Positions 23,251 to 37,869 of a stretch of 64,000 nt of DNA are shown one piece after another. The notes beneath the pieces were generated by a model. That model saw only the letters and a list, made by a program, of their open reading frames with translations, did not search any database and had not been told where the DNA came from. The position numbers and the translations under genes were made by a program. The stretch is from Toxotes chatareus (Eukaryota; Chordata; Actinopteri; Toxotidae). Position 1 is the first letter of the stretch. Every line of letters starts with the position of its first letter. The DNA is taken from positions 6,425,501 through 6,489,500 of the forward strand of contig CM028889.1 in assembly GCA_016801885.1 (NCBI GenBank). Direction: 5' to 3'.

Positions 23251-26200
23251 AATGACTTCAACAGCCCAGTTTCACTTTTTATGGAACTATATCCTCTTCC
23301 TTCCTCCCCAATTCGCCACTGCAGGTGGAAGAGTAAATCCTCCCCTGGTGAAAAGCAGGGTGCAGATAGACGCTCAGCCTGTAAACTTTAATTTAACGGT
23401 ATGTTAAGAAAACTTAGTGTATTTATGGAAGTGCAGGGGCCATGGCCACACCGGGGGCAGTGGTTGAAACAAGGGCCATTGATTAGGCAGCCTAAACCAT
23501 TGTTAAGTCTGGATCACTACGTCTGTCATGGAAAAGGTCTGTTCAAGTGTCCCAGTGACACTGAAGCAATGACATTAAATTCAGCCCTTAATGATTTTTT
23601 ATTTTTAAAACCTGTGTTTTTCACCGAACGTTGCCTAAAGCTGATCACGTTTTATTTTTTTAATCTGGGATTTTTACAAAATCAAAACAAAAGTTCTGTT
23701 TGATGAGTTGTTGGCCTTATCTTCATAAAGTGAGACAACACTGATAAAGTACTGGGTGACAGAGAGGGAGAGGCGCAGGTCGGTGGGATGTTCAGGGTCT
23801 TTGGGGAGAGCTGGGAAACTGCATGTTCATCATTTTCACAAAACATGAAATGGGCACAACATAATATTTTAAAAACAGATAAAATCCCCTTCCATCCTCC
23901 ATCCTCTTTATCTCTCTTTAGAGTGGCTGTTGATTCATTAACGTTATCTGACCGCTGCAGCAGGAGCGAAGGGAGCCATGGAACGCACACAAACACAAAT
24001 ACACACTCGCTGTTTCCTGAAACACACGGGCACACACTAAGTTTCCTGTGGGAATTTAGCTCCAGATCAGTTATCTGCTTTCACCTGCTGCCACAGCCTC
24101 ATCCTCTGGCTTCTATCACGCCATTTACACATTGTTCTCTAAAACAGAAATCCCAGAGACTGAGTTACAGAGATGGAACAATGAAAGAGGGATACAAGGC
24201 AGTGAAATGAAGTGATAGAGCATTAAGCGAAGAGAAGAAATAAGCAGGTGGGGAGAGAGAGAGAGAAAAGACAGGTTTGTGAATGATAAGATGAGTGAGC
24301 CATACCTGGAGGATGAGAAACATAAATTACTCTGAACACTTGATTTGAGGAAGTAATATCAAGTTTAACCGTAACAAAACTGACACACACCTGAAGTGGT
24401 TCAGTTATGGACTAACTCCAGATTTAATCATGCATACAACCGTTACAGTTCTGGACAGATGATGATTGAGAGTAAACACACACCTGTTGACTTTGGCAGG
24501 GATTCTGATTTTAGTTTTAGTCATTTACATAATTCAAAGAATTTCTTTTCTTGTAAATATTTTAGTTCTGAAACACAACATAACAGTTTTATTGGAATTT
24601 ACCTGACAAGACATTTTAAGAAAGCTTTAGCTTTGGTCTTCAAATTTAATTCAATTTATTTTCATATTTATCTAATATATCTCCATATCTATAATCTATA
24701 TATCAACAAAATGCTGACCTTTTGGTTCATTTCTTTTAAATGTCGAATTCAAAAAAATCAAAAATGAGATAATCTTTTGTTTCTCAATCATATCAATGAT
24801 TTCATATTAAAAGTAATTCTTTTTAAGGCGGTAACATTAACATTACAGTTAAAAAGGAACTTGCAGTCACAAATAAATCAGTCAGTAGATTGACAGAATT
24901 ACCTCCCCTACATTACCATAGCCTGTATTTAATCTGCACGGCGACATTCCAGGCTGAATAAAGCTCTCCTTTGACTGGGCGACAGGCAAAGTGTGACCAC
25001 ATATTGTTTCTACTTTTTCTACCAACTGCTGTGGCTGGAAAATTGGCACTGACGCCAAACTGAAAGAGGATATTTGTGTTAAGTCAAATTTCACCCTGTG
25101 CCACGAACGTGTCTCAAACTGAGGAGCTTAATGTTGCCTGACAAGCAAGCAAACCATGCAAACATTAAACTGGAATCTTTTAATAGGGAGCTTGACTGGG
25201 TGACCCTTTGACCAGATGATCTGCATTTTAACTGGATGACAGTTAAATAACGTCTGTGTGGTTATATTTTCATCGGAGGGGTTTCTCGTTACAATAGTCG
25301 TAGAGCAGTCATTTCATTTTCCATTATGGTTTTTCATTTCATAACTTTGTCATTTTTTTCTTTCAGTAAAATAAAAGTTGTCGCATCTTTTTATTGTCTT
25401 AAAAAAACTCCCTCTTCAATCTCAGATTACAATCAACTTCATATTGCTTGTCAAAAAAAAAAAAAGTACTGTTAAAATCTGCAGTAACAAAAGGCAAAAC
25501 ATGCAACAAAACACACGCAAACACAGATAAGGTTACGGCCCTCAGGCATCGCTGCACCATCAGGAGCACACAGCTTAATAAACAAAACTCCACTACCTCA
25601 TACAGTTCATCATGCACACACACACACACAAGTTTGCTAGTGTTATCAGCAGGGAGGCCAGATCAGATGAGAGCGGTGTCTCTGTTGACACTGAGCTGAA
25701 AACATCAGGATATTAACACATAAACTCAGGGCCAAATGACACTGAAAAGGACAAGCGAATACCAGTCAGTGTCGTCAAAACATTACACATGGTCGCTCTG
25801 CAGACACACACACACACTCAGCCCATCAGAGGTGTGTGTTTTTAAAATGTTCCTGTAATGTGTCCAGTGTGTAAGATAAGACAGGACTAGTGTAAACAGT
25901 AGAGTGTGTGTGTGTGTACTGAATGTAGTGCCTCCACATGTTGAGCATAGGAAACAGATGCCTCACCCCTGGCTATGAGAGAGGGACAGAGAGCGGGGGA
26001 GAGAGAGAGAGAGAAAGATTTTGTGTTTGTAGTGGAGCTTTTCAGGAGGGACTCTGCAGTTCTGTGGCCGTTGTTCCACATTGTTCCACATCCAGACACC
26101 CAGAGGGGTACACAAACAGCGGTGAAGTTTGGCCATTTTCATGCTGACCTTTGAAAATTCTTCACATATGGCAATCTGGCCGTCAAAGGTTCTCGAGAGA

Positions 26201-28824
26201 GGTTCTCACAGCCTGAACTTTTAGCCCTATGAAATACATAGGGAGAGTTAAAATGGTACAGTAGCTGTGCAGAGTAAACTCATAACAGCTACAGCTGACA
26301 GAGAGGACCTCCTGTGTGACCCACAAGTCTGTAAAGATTGTTTGATTGTTTAAGTTCGTCTCCAGCACTGTCAGTTTCCTGCTGGTGGCACCAGGATACA
26401 AACATAACACTAAATCATGAGTGTAAGCTTTCCTAAATGAAACTGTTTTGTTTTTTTTCAGCTTCTGACACAGAGGTGTAAATTCAAGTCCACTTACGTC
26501 AATAAAGGTGAATAAAATATGAGAAACTTCAATATGATTCATTGCAATTTATCAGAATCACATGACACAGCCCCCAAGATGACAACCAGCATAACATCGC
26601 TCTGGCACACGCTCAACCACAACTATGACTTAATTATAATTAGACATAATTTAACATAATCCCATTGAACGTATTTAGGGTGAGCTGTAGAGAAATATTC
26701 ACAGAAAATGAACTTGATTCATCAATAGCACGGTCCCCTTTAACACCAGGGACGCTTTAGGCCCATGTTATCAGCCAAAGGTGGTCCAGCACAGCACTGA
26801 CCAGGAATGTCTTTTTTCCTGTTCACTGGGAATGTACATAAAAATATATCCATCTGTCTTTTTTCTCCCTCCCTCCTCTTTTCCTCATCCATCCGCCACA
26901 CTCTCTCCCTCTCGGTTTTCTTCACTCAAGTCTTCCCTTATCCTACATGTTCCTTCCCACCGTCTCTGCCCTCCTCCCGCCAAACTAAATGGATCCATCC
27001 CAGCGATGGTGCCTGAGGGTGCACTAACTCTGCCCTTACACTCCTGCTCCAACCCTTCCTGTGGAGCTGCAGTGGGAGTCACTACAGGAAGTCTTCATCT
27101 CAGAGGACAGCCCTCTTCCTCCTGAGAAAGAGGGATGAAGTTGAGGGCTGAGAGTGAAAGAAGTACAGTGTTAGACTGGTAAACACTGTGATGTACGGTT
27201 TAACTCCAAAGCTGTGCATCAGTTCTGTTTCTGAGTGCTGAAACTTTTTTCTATTATTATTATTTCTACAATATCAGTGCTTAGTAAAGATGGCGTGCTT
27301 AAGGTTTTGCTGAGAGAGAAAATAATTGTTGGCCTATGAGAGGACATGAATGTCCATCACCTGCATGAAATCCATTGCCTATCCATTACTACAACTATTC
27401 TTTGCCTCACTACAGAAAAAGGCCACTAAGTCCAGCACTGGCGCTGAACGTTGGCAGTGGACGTACATATGCGCTGCAGAGTCTTTTAACATGACTGTAA
27501 CTCCCATGGATGCTGGGCTGGTGTTTCAATGAGTAAAAATAATTGTGTGGCCAGAGGATAGACCAGCTGCTAATCTCTGTTAGAAGAGAAGCACCTGCTG
27601 GAGCGTAGTAAAGGTCAAACTTTTAAAAACAGACTCAAACTTTTAAAAAGCCTGATTTTAAATTCAGTGTAACACAGTCAAATGAAAGGTGAGCTGCCGG
27701 GCAGTGAAAAGGTGGGTGGTCATGTGTTTGATGCATGCGGGTATGTGTATACTACTAAATTTTATCCAGAAACCTCATTGTTCCCTCATCACGGTCGAGT
27801 ACAACCTCTGTCAGACTCTCTGTAATGCTGCATAAATCAGTGGAACCACTTAATAGTTCATCTGCTGCTGCTGGCCGAAGGCCTTGGCATCTACAGCCAT
27901 GAATTTCCAGCATTTCAGCTGTATGAGCACGCATAAACATTCTGAGTAATGAAAACGTGCACCTGCACACACACACACTCACACTGCACGTCATCGTCAC
28001 CAACACACACACATTAAAAAGTACTGTAGACCAAACTATAAAGTCATTCCAGCAGTGCAGTAAGACAGGGTTAAATAATTCATCTCTGCAACCAGCCTCT
28101 GAACAATAGAGGCAGTGTGATCTGAGGTATGTACTATGGAAAAAAGAAACCTGTCATTCTCATTCACTTTCTCTTTCCCAAACATAAAACACACACACTC
28201 TTTCGGTCTCCACACCACACGTTATTCGGCAAAAAACCTCAAAACACGGAAAACTACATCCACACACAAACTGGAACACTCCTAACTATGGACGCAAACA
28301 AGCTCAGAAATTCACAAGAAACAAAAGCACTTTCTGTATGCGAGCGACAGTTGGCAGGGAGCACGATACAGAACAAACGACAGGAGTGTTTTGAATTTCC
28401 CCCAGGCACACTCACTGAGACTTACTGGGAAATATTTTCCTTCCTATCACACACACAATTGCCTGAGGGTGTTTCCCTGAATCTAAATATTCAAAGAATC
28501 CTTTGTTTTGATAAGATAACAGTTTAGACTCAGAGGGAGGCAGCAGCTTGAGTGAGGCACTAATGCAACAACAACAATAGCTCTTTATGTATCAGTAAAC
28601 TGTGATAAAAGGCTCTCTCATCGTCTGTAAGTGTTGTACTGACTTTATTATACACAAAGGCAAGCAAGAAAACACCAAGCTTATTATTCCTCAGTTTGCC
28701 TTTTTTTTTCTACTGTAAATCTCCCTTGACAACAACTTTTGCAACCTATAACTAGCTCTTGCAGCCTCCATTACCTTTGCCATCAGGATCATGCTGTCAT
28801 GTAAAGTCTACTCTCACAAAACCT

Positions 28825-28857
28825 GACGGATGTTGGACGGATGTTGGACTGATGTCA
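28825..28857. repeat. 11-bp tandem repeat, about three units
   Basis: The units are CGGATGTTGGA, CGGATGTTGGA and a degenerate CTGATGTCAAA. Confidence 0.5.
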
Positions 28858-29534
28858 AAGCTGCTGGTATGCTTCCGCAATAAAACCAGCAAACATTTCT
28901 TCTAATCCTTATACGATAGAAGGCAGTGGATGATATTCTTAAAACAATTTTGAGCTCGATCTGCCATTTCAAAGAGGAATGAGGGCTATAATACCGAAAC
29001 TGAAGTCTTAATAGCATTTTGTGACTTTACTTGACGCTGATAAAACAATATCATTACTGTGTAAAACGGCATCTCTCATTGAAAGGGACACACACAAACT
29101 GTGGGTTTACTTTAGAAATATGAGCAACTATTAAGCCTTTATTTGGTAGTGATTTATGCAAACGCCAAGACCCAAACAGATGACGTGGTAGTTGAACTAG
29201 AGGGATATTCCCAAGGGAGGAGAGACAGAGGAAGATAAATACAGAACGGACCGGTGACATAAAGGCTTTTGACAGCTCCCCCTAGAAACAGAAATTAGTT
29301 TTCCTTTCCTTATGATATACTATTTAAAATGTGCAATGTTTTTTTTTTCAGTTGTTAATACTAATTCCATACCATAATAATATTGTCACAAATAAACTTT
29401 AGCATTTACTTCAATGTAATAACTAATCAACATTTCATGCATTCAATATTATTCAATAATTCAATTTAATCAAATAACTATGTGTGACGTGAAAGTTGTT
29501 GCTCTGATAAACTCAGAGGGAATTATCTTTAGAC

Positions 29535-29960
29535 TCTGCAGTTCCCCTCAGCTCTGTGGGGAATTTTAGTGTCTTTTAGTTCATTGTTTTGGTTTTCCAA
29601 CACCTTTCAACAGCTGCCATAAACCCTGTTACAGGTCATAAGTAAGCAGGTGTTTTCAGGGAAAAGACCGATAATCCCACTGTACTCTCACTGACTGTCA
29701 CCAAATGGCAGAGAGCTGGTTAGTGTCTTGCTGGTGAATGTAGCATCTCGCAGCTAAAGAGATATTTTTCCTCAGGAGATAAAAACCGAGATAAAAGGAG
29801 AAGAATAAATATCGGACTCAAATCTGTGGCCCCGGCCAGAATCACAGCTTTGAGTGAATGTTAGTTTTGCAAAACGTTTGCCATACCAGCTTTATACGGC
29901 GGTAATATGTCAGTGTTGTGTTTATAGCTGGTTGTACTGCCACCAAGTGGCCAAAAAAAA
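29535..29960 (+). repeat. dispersed repeat, family B (copy 1)
   Basis: It shares with 50715-50975 an ordered set of blocks: TTTAG-TCATTGTTTTGGTT, GCAGCTAAAGAGA, TTTTCCTCAGGAG, GATAAAAGGAGAAGAATA and GGACTCAAAT. It ends near GTACTGCCACCAAGTGGCCA, followed by an A run. I recall similar sequence as a common fish repeat. No open frame or terminal repeat is visible. Confidence 0.6.
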
Positions 29961-32900
29961 AACAATTAATACAAATTTAAGCAAAAGTACAGCTCAGTAT
30001 TATCAGACAGTGTCATATTGTCATACATAAGCCATAACTGAATGCTGTGGCTATATAAAATGTTAATCTGCAAATGTAGTACATAATATACAGTATAATA
30101 GTTCCCTAATGAAAATGCTTGAGTAACTGTACTGCAAATGCACTTAGTCATTTATGGTTAGGTTACAGACAGGTTTTTTTTTTTTTTAAATAAAGTTGAA
30201 GAAGGGGACAGATGGAGGAAGAATGGAGGAGCAAAGATGCAGATCTGAATGGGGTTAACCTTGAGTGGACCTTGTGGGTGGGTGGTATAGAACCAGACTG
30301 GCTTCTTTACATACTTGAGTTAAAACCTCGTTAAAAGCCAATTAGGCAAAATAATAATCCACGCCAAATTAAACAGAAACTCACAATCTGCAGCTCTGCC
30401 TACTACCAAAATAAAAATGAAAGGAGATCATTTTGAACAAAGGAAATATGATCTCAAGTAACATTTTTTTTTTTCCTCAGCATGTATGTGTCTGTGTGTC
30501 TGAGCAGAGAGGCTGGTTCCCAGGCTTGTGGACCACCGGAGTGAGCGGGTCGAGCTCAGAGGCAGTAAAAGCCCCAGGCACTGTCAACGAGAGTCCAGAA
30601 CTGGATCAGGTCCTCTTTCAGTGGGACAGTTTATGTGACGAACACTAGGGGCCATGTGTGGAATTTAAGGGAGGCTAATTGTTGGAGTTCCAGCAGCTTC
30701 AACGAATAAAGCAAGTGGCCACTAAAGCACATGGTAGTGATTAGGCCACGGCGATATGCATCTACACTATGTTTCTCTGTCTTTCTCTTGCTAAAATGCA
30801 CACCCACAAAGCTATTTTAAAAAAGGAAAAGAAAAAAGATGCAAAACAGGCATCTAAAGATAAGCATCTGATAAGCACACACAGCCAAGAACTGAGAAAC
30901 ACCTGCGGTAATGACATCATACAGGTGTGGTGACAGCTAACAGCTAAATGCATGGTTGTCTTCATGCTAAAAGGTTCTGATAAACAATTTTCCGTGCCTG
31001 AATCAACACTGATGGTTGCCTTATGTACACGCAACCGCACAAAAACCCTATGGCTGGAACAATTATTCAGCATGATTGACAATGTCAGCAGCAAATTATT
31101 GAATAATATGTTGGTCGTTGATTCTACAGCTTGATTGGCAGAGAATCATCTCGACTTACTGTAAATATACACAGCGACAGCTTTACCGCTCATTGCTGGG
31201 ATCACTTCAGATGCAGTATTTCTCAATGACATGTCGAAACACAACATTAATATCTGGAGCTTTCAGCATGTTCAACAGAACAGTGGCATCTGAAGCTTAT
31301 GTTTGCTTGAATGCAGAAGCAAAAGCCTGCTTCAGTTTCTATCCTGATACACTGGATCAAAAGTCCAGGATTTTGTCGGATGATTCAAAACAAATAAGCT
31401 AATGATAATAATTTTAGACACAGGTTTTACACAACATGGTAGTGAAGTATTATGTTGTACTATAGAATATTGCTATATAGTAGTTTCTTTCAAATCTATA
31501 GAATGTAACCAAGAAAATGAGGAAAACAAAAAGCAGAAATGTCAATGTGTTTGTGTTTTGTATTTAAGTTAGTTTGGATTATAAAACCACAACATGACAA
31601 ACAAGTTCAGTGTTGCTCCTGCCATAGCTGTGACATGGGACAGTGCACAGCCAGGGCAGCTCTTTGCATTCAGAAATAGATGCTGATCATTTGTGCGTGA
31701 CAGCGTCTTTGAAGTTTTAATACAAATGTGCGTCAGACTCTGAGCTGTTACAGGTTTAGCCTGATAATCTCTAAATATTCATTGCTGTTTTTGTTTGTTA
31801 CAACTGTTGCTATTCAGTCAAAACACTGCAGCCAAAGAGTTCTGATCATAATCTCTTCATTTTTTTTTGCAACAAAACTTTACTGAATTACCTCTCCTTA
31901 TTTTTTTTTTCATGATGTATGAAGTTTGTTAGGTTCTTTTTTTGTGTAAATTCCATTCTTCTCATACACATACATACATAGTTCCATACCATTTTGGCCC
32001 TCATAGCTGTTTGCGAACTTTACACTTAACGTTTACATTACACACCTGCAGCTGTTTCACAGTAAAAGCCTTCTGGTTCTAACAATAATCACTACATTGC
32101 TGCAAACCTTCAGCTTGACTTTGGAAGTAGTAAAAGCTGATGTTTTATGCCATGTATTTCTTATATACACAGTCATATGCAGTAGTTGTACTTTTGAAGG
32201 TCCAAATTGTTGAGGTACAAAAGTGACACACAAGAGAGAGAGAAGGCCTGATGTACTGGACATGTGTCAATGACGGAGGATCTGTACTGTAAAAGGATCA
32301 ATATATATTTATCTGTATAACTGCAGTATAAATTTTAAATAGATGCATTTGTGGTGGGATATCTACAGTGGCTTCCATATCCGCTGTACATCTCATCTCA
32401 CCACTGATATATGGTGTACAATACTCTGCTGCTGCTGCACAAACACACATTCCTGGCCACAATTCCTGTCCTCAAATCCAGATGTAGACCCTAAAACAAC
32501 CTCAAGCAACACAACCCACCCCTGTGACACACAAAAATGCTTACACAAGTGAAAACACCACAACCTGCTTGTTCATTAAAGAAGGGATCAACACTAACAG
32601 GCTAAACTAGTACCATGTGGCGCACAGGGAGCCTCCCTGCCCTCTGCTCTTCAATATAGTGGGATGAACATCAGAAAGGATGGGCTGACGAGATACATAT
32701 GTCTAGCACTACATTACCACATGTGGGTGTACAGCAGCAATCTCTTTAGGTCAAGGATCTCAGATTTTTCAGCTTGAGATCCAAATTATGTCTAAACAGT
32801 GAAACCCTGGAAGCAAGATTTATTAAAGCGTACAGGTCTTCCATCAAATATAGACATTCCGGCCTCTAAGAATAGCCTATACTTAGGAATTATTAAGTTA

Positions 32901-35489
32901 CTTCAAATTTAATGTCTTTGTTATAGAAGTCTGGGCTAACTTAACTGATACATGTGCTGCCATAAGGCCTTAAACCCACCGAGATCCACAGGTACTGCAG
33001 TTTAGTCTACGTGGCAGACATTATTGCTGTGTAGGCACTCGAGCCGTTCCTCCTTGGAATGTCTTTGTCTGTTTCCAGAGGGAAACCGTATCCCCGGTAT
33101 TCCTGCCTCCGTTAGGCCATCGCAGAACGCCAGAGAGAAAGTGAGCCCAGCCTGCCCAGCACATACCTCCGGCCTCCCTCTTATTGGAAAACTGGGATAG
33201 TGCACACGGAGGAAATGCCTGGCATATTCCCAGAACAAAAGGAGACATCGGGGGCAAAGAGGAAAATATATTAAGTTAAAATTAAAGACATTTTTGTCAT
33301 ATTCAATCCACAAAGTCAGAAATCAGAATCAGATGAGGTTATCCAGGCGGCAGAAACAAGAGGAGCTGGGTGATACTTTCAGCCTGGTTTGGATACAGCT
33401 CTAAGCGGTTCAGACACATATGTGTGTGTGTGTGTGTGTAAGTTTTGAAGTGTGTTGTGACTTGTGAGTGGTGTAGACATTAAGTGGCTGACATTAGATC
33501 CAGTCTTTGCGGGCTGGTCCACTCGCGTGCCTCCTGATACAAGTGTGTGTGTGTGTGTGTAGTTGTGCACGCGTACACGAGTGCTTTCCAGAGCGTGCAC
33601 CTGTGTCATATAAATCCGCCATGAGCTTGCTCCCGTAGCAGCACTACATTTCCAATAACAGTCACAGAGAGAGCTGGAGGCGAGGGGTGGAGAGATGGCT
33701 ACTGTACATTGCTGTAATAGAGCACAGCTGTGTGTGTATGAGTGTGTGTGCTGTATGCACGTGTGTTAAGACCATCAGAGAGGTTCCACAGACGAGCGTG
33801 TTTCTGAGGGAGGGAGAAGCTTGGCAAGCTGCTTGTAAATTTAAGAAATTGGCTTTTGATTGCATTTGGCCGCAGCTGAAACAAAGCAAATCACTTTTTG
33901 ATGGGAAACAAAAAAAAAAAAAACTAAACTAAAGATGTTTTACTATCAGCCTGTCTTTATCTGTCATAAAGTATAGTCTACCTCTCTATCTGTCCAAGCA
34001 ACCCTTCTGTATCTCCTATAAAATTTCATTACTACAAAATTTCTTTCTTGCCAAATAATTCAATTTTAGAGAAAATAAAATTGAATCTTGGAATATTCAC
34101 TGGCAGTGTTCTTTTCCAAAGGAGGAAATGTGACATTCTTATACTTTGGTGTACTGAAAAAACATTATTAAACTTATTGCCACATGTTGAGTCTGTACTG
34201 ACTTTTTAAATATTTAGCCATGACCTCAGCCTTTTACTAAACACGATCAAGTGCATTGAGATGTCTACACATAACTATAAAACCAGAAATCGTTTGAGAT
34301 TTTTATTGTGGGGTTCTTTTGTTTCACGTCTTTTAACACAAACTTTGAGGAGTATAAAGATGTTTTTTCTCTAAAAAAAAACAAAAGAAGCCAAACTTCG
34401 CAGTCACTAAATGCTGTCGCACATGAATCCCCATTAAAATGGTCCAAAAATGGAAAAATTGTGATTAAATTTGAAAACTTGCCAGCTTTCAGTCCATGAC
34501 GGGTCTCAGTGTTCTGTGTAATAAATGTACTTTATTCAGTAACAAAACAAATGCTGAGGTTCATTACCCAGACCTTCTACTTACAGCCAGGCCTAGTGGA
34601 TAATGTAGGAAAAGAATTAAGGTACTGACTGAATGTTTTACAGACAAACTCAGTCTAAGCATTTTGCTTTCACATTTAATATAAATATTTCAGCATTGTG
34701 TTGATATTAATGCAAATTAGCTGTACATAAACAGAAAGACATATAAAGAAAGAAAACAAAGATAAAGAGCAAAGAAAAGAGAACAGGAACAGAGACAGAG
34801 TATGAGAGAGAGTACAGAAAATGCTCGCCATCACAACCTAGCAGCAGCCTGTGTGAGGGCCCAGGATGCCTCTCTGTGTTTTAAGTCTGTGGTTTCACTC
34901 CGGAGTTCTTCTTCTCTCCTGGGAAATAAAAACATTCTTGTTTTTCCTCCAAATGAGCGTTCTGGGGGCAGCCAGATGTGCAGGAGGGGAGGAGGAGGAG
35001 GCTGCTCTCCTCCCAGACTAAACTAAGGGGCTGGGCGAGGGGACCTCCAACACCAACTCCTCTCCTCCAGGAGAAGCAGCCCGCAACCTCGCCTTTAACC
35101 TCTGACCCCTCACCCCTGACTGCTCAGAGCTCAGAGAATGTAAACAGCCAATCACCACATAGAGGGCGGCTTTCTTGAGTAATTTTTTGGCCTTGCTGGA
35201 ACAAAGCCCAACAGATGATGCAGATACGGTTCTCCTTTCAGTTTATCCGCACTTATGCATAAATATATATGTGTGCATGTACTGTAGGGGCTGCTCTCTT
35301 ATCTTTTTATTTTGGCCTCACTCTCTCCCTGAGGTAATTGAGAGAATTGCGTCAGCCATCTATTCCAGCCTGTTGGACGATGAGGAGGAGAATACCATAA
35401 ATCCTTCCGGGACCTCGCGAGAGACCACCGGCTAACATGGAGGAGCTGTCGGGGGGAGGAGGACATGGGTTCGAGCCCTGAACCATGGG

Positions 35490-35700
35490 TGGAGAGACAA
35501 AAAGAGGGAGGGAGGGGAAGATGCAGGAAGATAAGAAGGTGAGGGAGAGTGGGATGGAAGGGAAGAGGATGAGGGAGGATAAGAGGTGTTAAGAAATAGA
35601 GGATGATACAAGAGTGAGGGAGTTGAGAGAGGCGTCTGAGGTAAAGAGAGCAAGGGCGGGAAAGGAGGAAAGGAAGGATGGAGGAAGTCTCAAGGGAACA
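35490..35700. repeat. purine-rich low-complexity tract
   Basis: About 210 bp strongly biased to G and A on the plus strand (GAGGGAGGGAGGGGAAG and similar). The reverse strand gives Ser/Pro/Leu-rich frames, which are composition artefacts. Confidence 0.7.
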
Positions 35701-37556
35701 AACTTGGTACAGCACGTCCTAATGTGATGGAATGCTCCTTCACATTCTTCATCCCTCCCTCTGTAACCGATTTAACCGAATGTATAAAAATTAACTCAGA
35801 GAAATTAACTGACTTACTGGAAGAGTCTGGTCATGAGTCAGTCAACATGTTTCGGGCACAGGTCCTTTATCAGGCTGTTTTACAGGACGGCGAAAAGCAG
35901 CTTTTACTCCAATATACACAAAACAAGACGACAAAGTCTTTATCAATTTACCCAAACAGACTGGAAACTTAAGATGAAACCAAGTGTTCAGACTTGGCTT
36001 CTCTTTCTAACTCGTGGACCATTCTAACCATTACACATTTTTGCACACATATAGAATATACCCTAATAATTTTGAGTCCTGTGTTATAATCTCTAGGTTT
36101 TGCAAATATTGCTATTCATTCAGCTCGGAAAATAACTGTCCCTCTTATGATTCTGTGGGTTTGATATGAGTATGACACCTTGTCTTACCAAGTCTAAAGG
36201 CAAAAATGTTCATACCTGCTCAGAAAAAGAAAAGCCGAAAAGCCTGCCGTCATAGCCTCCTCCTCATCACATCCCACTGCCTGTCTGATCTCTATCCAAG
36301 AATGCAGTGTCTCTTGTGTGTCCCTGTACACTTCCAAACAGTCTCCCCTCAAAGGCATTGCACTCAGGTGTTGCACTCAGTTGTACAGCACACACCAAGT
36401 CAACGGTCTAAAGAAATCATTCAGAAAATACTCTGAGAAGAACTCGACACTGTCATTGTCCATAGTTACAACTGAGGTGAGAGGCCCCGTCTAATGGGTG
36501 CACTTCAGACACATCACAGCAGCTAAGACCAGGGACTGCAAGGATGCGGGGTGTGGAAGATGTGTGAAGATATATTTGATATAAGATATAAGACCTAAAA
36601 ACCGAGCATCAGTAAAAAACCTAAGTAATCTCAGTAGCTTCCATCTGGAAAAGATTAACAGGGATTTAAGCATTAAGCAACAGTTATACAACTATATGAC
36701 ATGACATGAAATTTCTATGTTGGAAGCAAAGCATCCTTTAGAAAGTGGACACATGTTTCTGGTCCTCACTGATAAAGACTTCATAACGATCCTTCAGCTC
36801 CTTCCAGTCCAGTCAACCAGTTACTTTTTCCCTTGTTACTCAAGCTCCTAGTTCACCAGTGAAGTGGCAACAGCACACTTTTCCCACTCTGTCCTGAATA
36901 TATGCTCTCTCTTCTCTGGCCTGGGGTGCAGGTCGATGAGAACGCAGCTCACAGGGCAACAGTTCAAGGTTACTCTCACAACCTCTCACACTTAACAGTT
37001 TCTGGATTGTTGAGAGTCCGATAGCTTAGCATGGCATTCTTCTCAACAGGAAGCAGCTCTTTTCTGTGCACTCCCAGACCTGGCATGCTAGGAAATCAAT
37101 GCACTGCCCTCATAAAAGCCCTCACTTCCTGTCTATACAGGAAACAGTCAGTCACTCGCTTGCTCCTGATATCCTGCAGGTCTCAGTCTGTCTGTGAGAT
37201 TGTTGTGCCAATCAAAACATGTTTATCAATGAAAACAAGCACAAGAATGTGACCTTATCAGCACGTCATTTGTTGTCTGAGTGCTGAGATTGAATCATGT
37301 TGTGTGATGAATGTAGTGGTCGGCAGTAAAAGCCAGCAAGACATAAACTGTCCAATCACAGGTCTAAGGGAGCTGGCTGGTTGAAAAACATGGCTGCATA
37401 GAATGTACACAAAGTTCAAATCAGACATCTTTAACTCCTGCACACACACAGTTTCACAGCCTGTCTATACAGCTTTACTTCCTTTCTTTTTTCTGGTTTT
37501 TTTTCCACAGTAAAGAGCTAAAGTTTCTTTTTCTATTGTTTCTGTTCTTTTTTTCC

Positions 37557-37578
37557 TTTTTTTTTTTTTTTTTTTTTA
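37557..37578. repeat. 22-base T run
   Basis: Pure T run within a longer T-rich stretch (37485-37578). It could be the poly-A tail of a minus-strand retroposed sequence, but no body is recognised. Confidence 0.85.
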
Positions 37579-37869
37579 CAGGCACTCAACCTCATCTCTG
37601 CGTTTTTTCCCAGCAAGGCTGAGTCTCATGTTACCAGCTGCAACCAACATATCAGCCGGTGTAAAATGAAATGGAGCGCTAACAATAAAATCCGCTCCTA
37701 CCGTCTGCAAGCAATCAGCACCTGGTGCTCGAGTTTGTCTGTGTGAAAGAGAAATGACATGTTTAAGACAGAAAGACAGAATCCCCAGGAGCATCTCTTG
37801 TGGGAATCATTTTATTCTTCCCAACATCACTAATCCCTAAAATTCTGCCATATTACCTCGTCCCACCAG

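Larger units (their letters stand above)
20400..29534. other. plain intronic stretch
   Basis: Apart from the listed CA/TG tracts I see no exon, RNA gene or recognised mobile element. Short CA blocks recur near 21316-21341, 25616-25630 and 25805-25818. There is a GA-rich patch at 25975-26020 and a C/T-rich patch at 26860-26960. AT-rich sequence at 24580-24760 has only composition-driven frames. Confidence 0.6.
29970..37860. other. plain intronic stretch
   Basis: No exon or RNA gene is recognised. It holds T runs (30175-30187, 37557-37578), short GT tracts at 33421-33439 and 33543-33560, and the purine tract at 35490-35700. The segment 30525-30760 (GGGAGGCTAATTGTTGGAG, GGCCACGGCGATATGC) is repeat-free and could be conserved, without firmer evidence. 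Confidence 0.55.

Noticed and set aside
35333..35435. Protein-like peptide (EVIERIASAIYSSLLDDEEE) after a pyrimidine-rich possible acceptor on the plus strand
   Set aside because: It looks like an amphipathic helix, but there is no consensus donor at its end, no partner exon and no recognised family. A conserved non-coding element or chance is likelier.
35465..35476. GGGTTCGAGCCC, similar to a tRNA T-loop/B box
   Set aside because: No A box at suitable distance and no cloverleaf can be drawn around it.
35299..35715. 138-codon minus-strand Leu/Pro/Ser-rich frame resembling a secreted protein
   Set aside because: It is the reverse of the purine-rich tract; the repetitive Leu/Pro/Ser composition follows from C/T-rich DNA.
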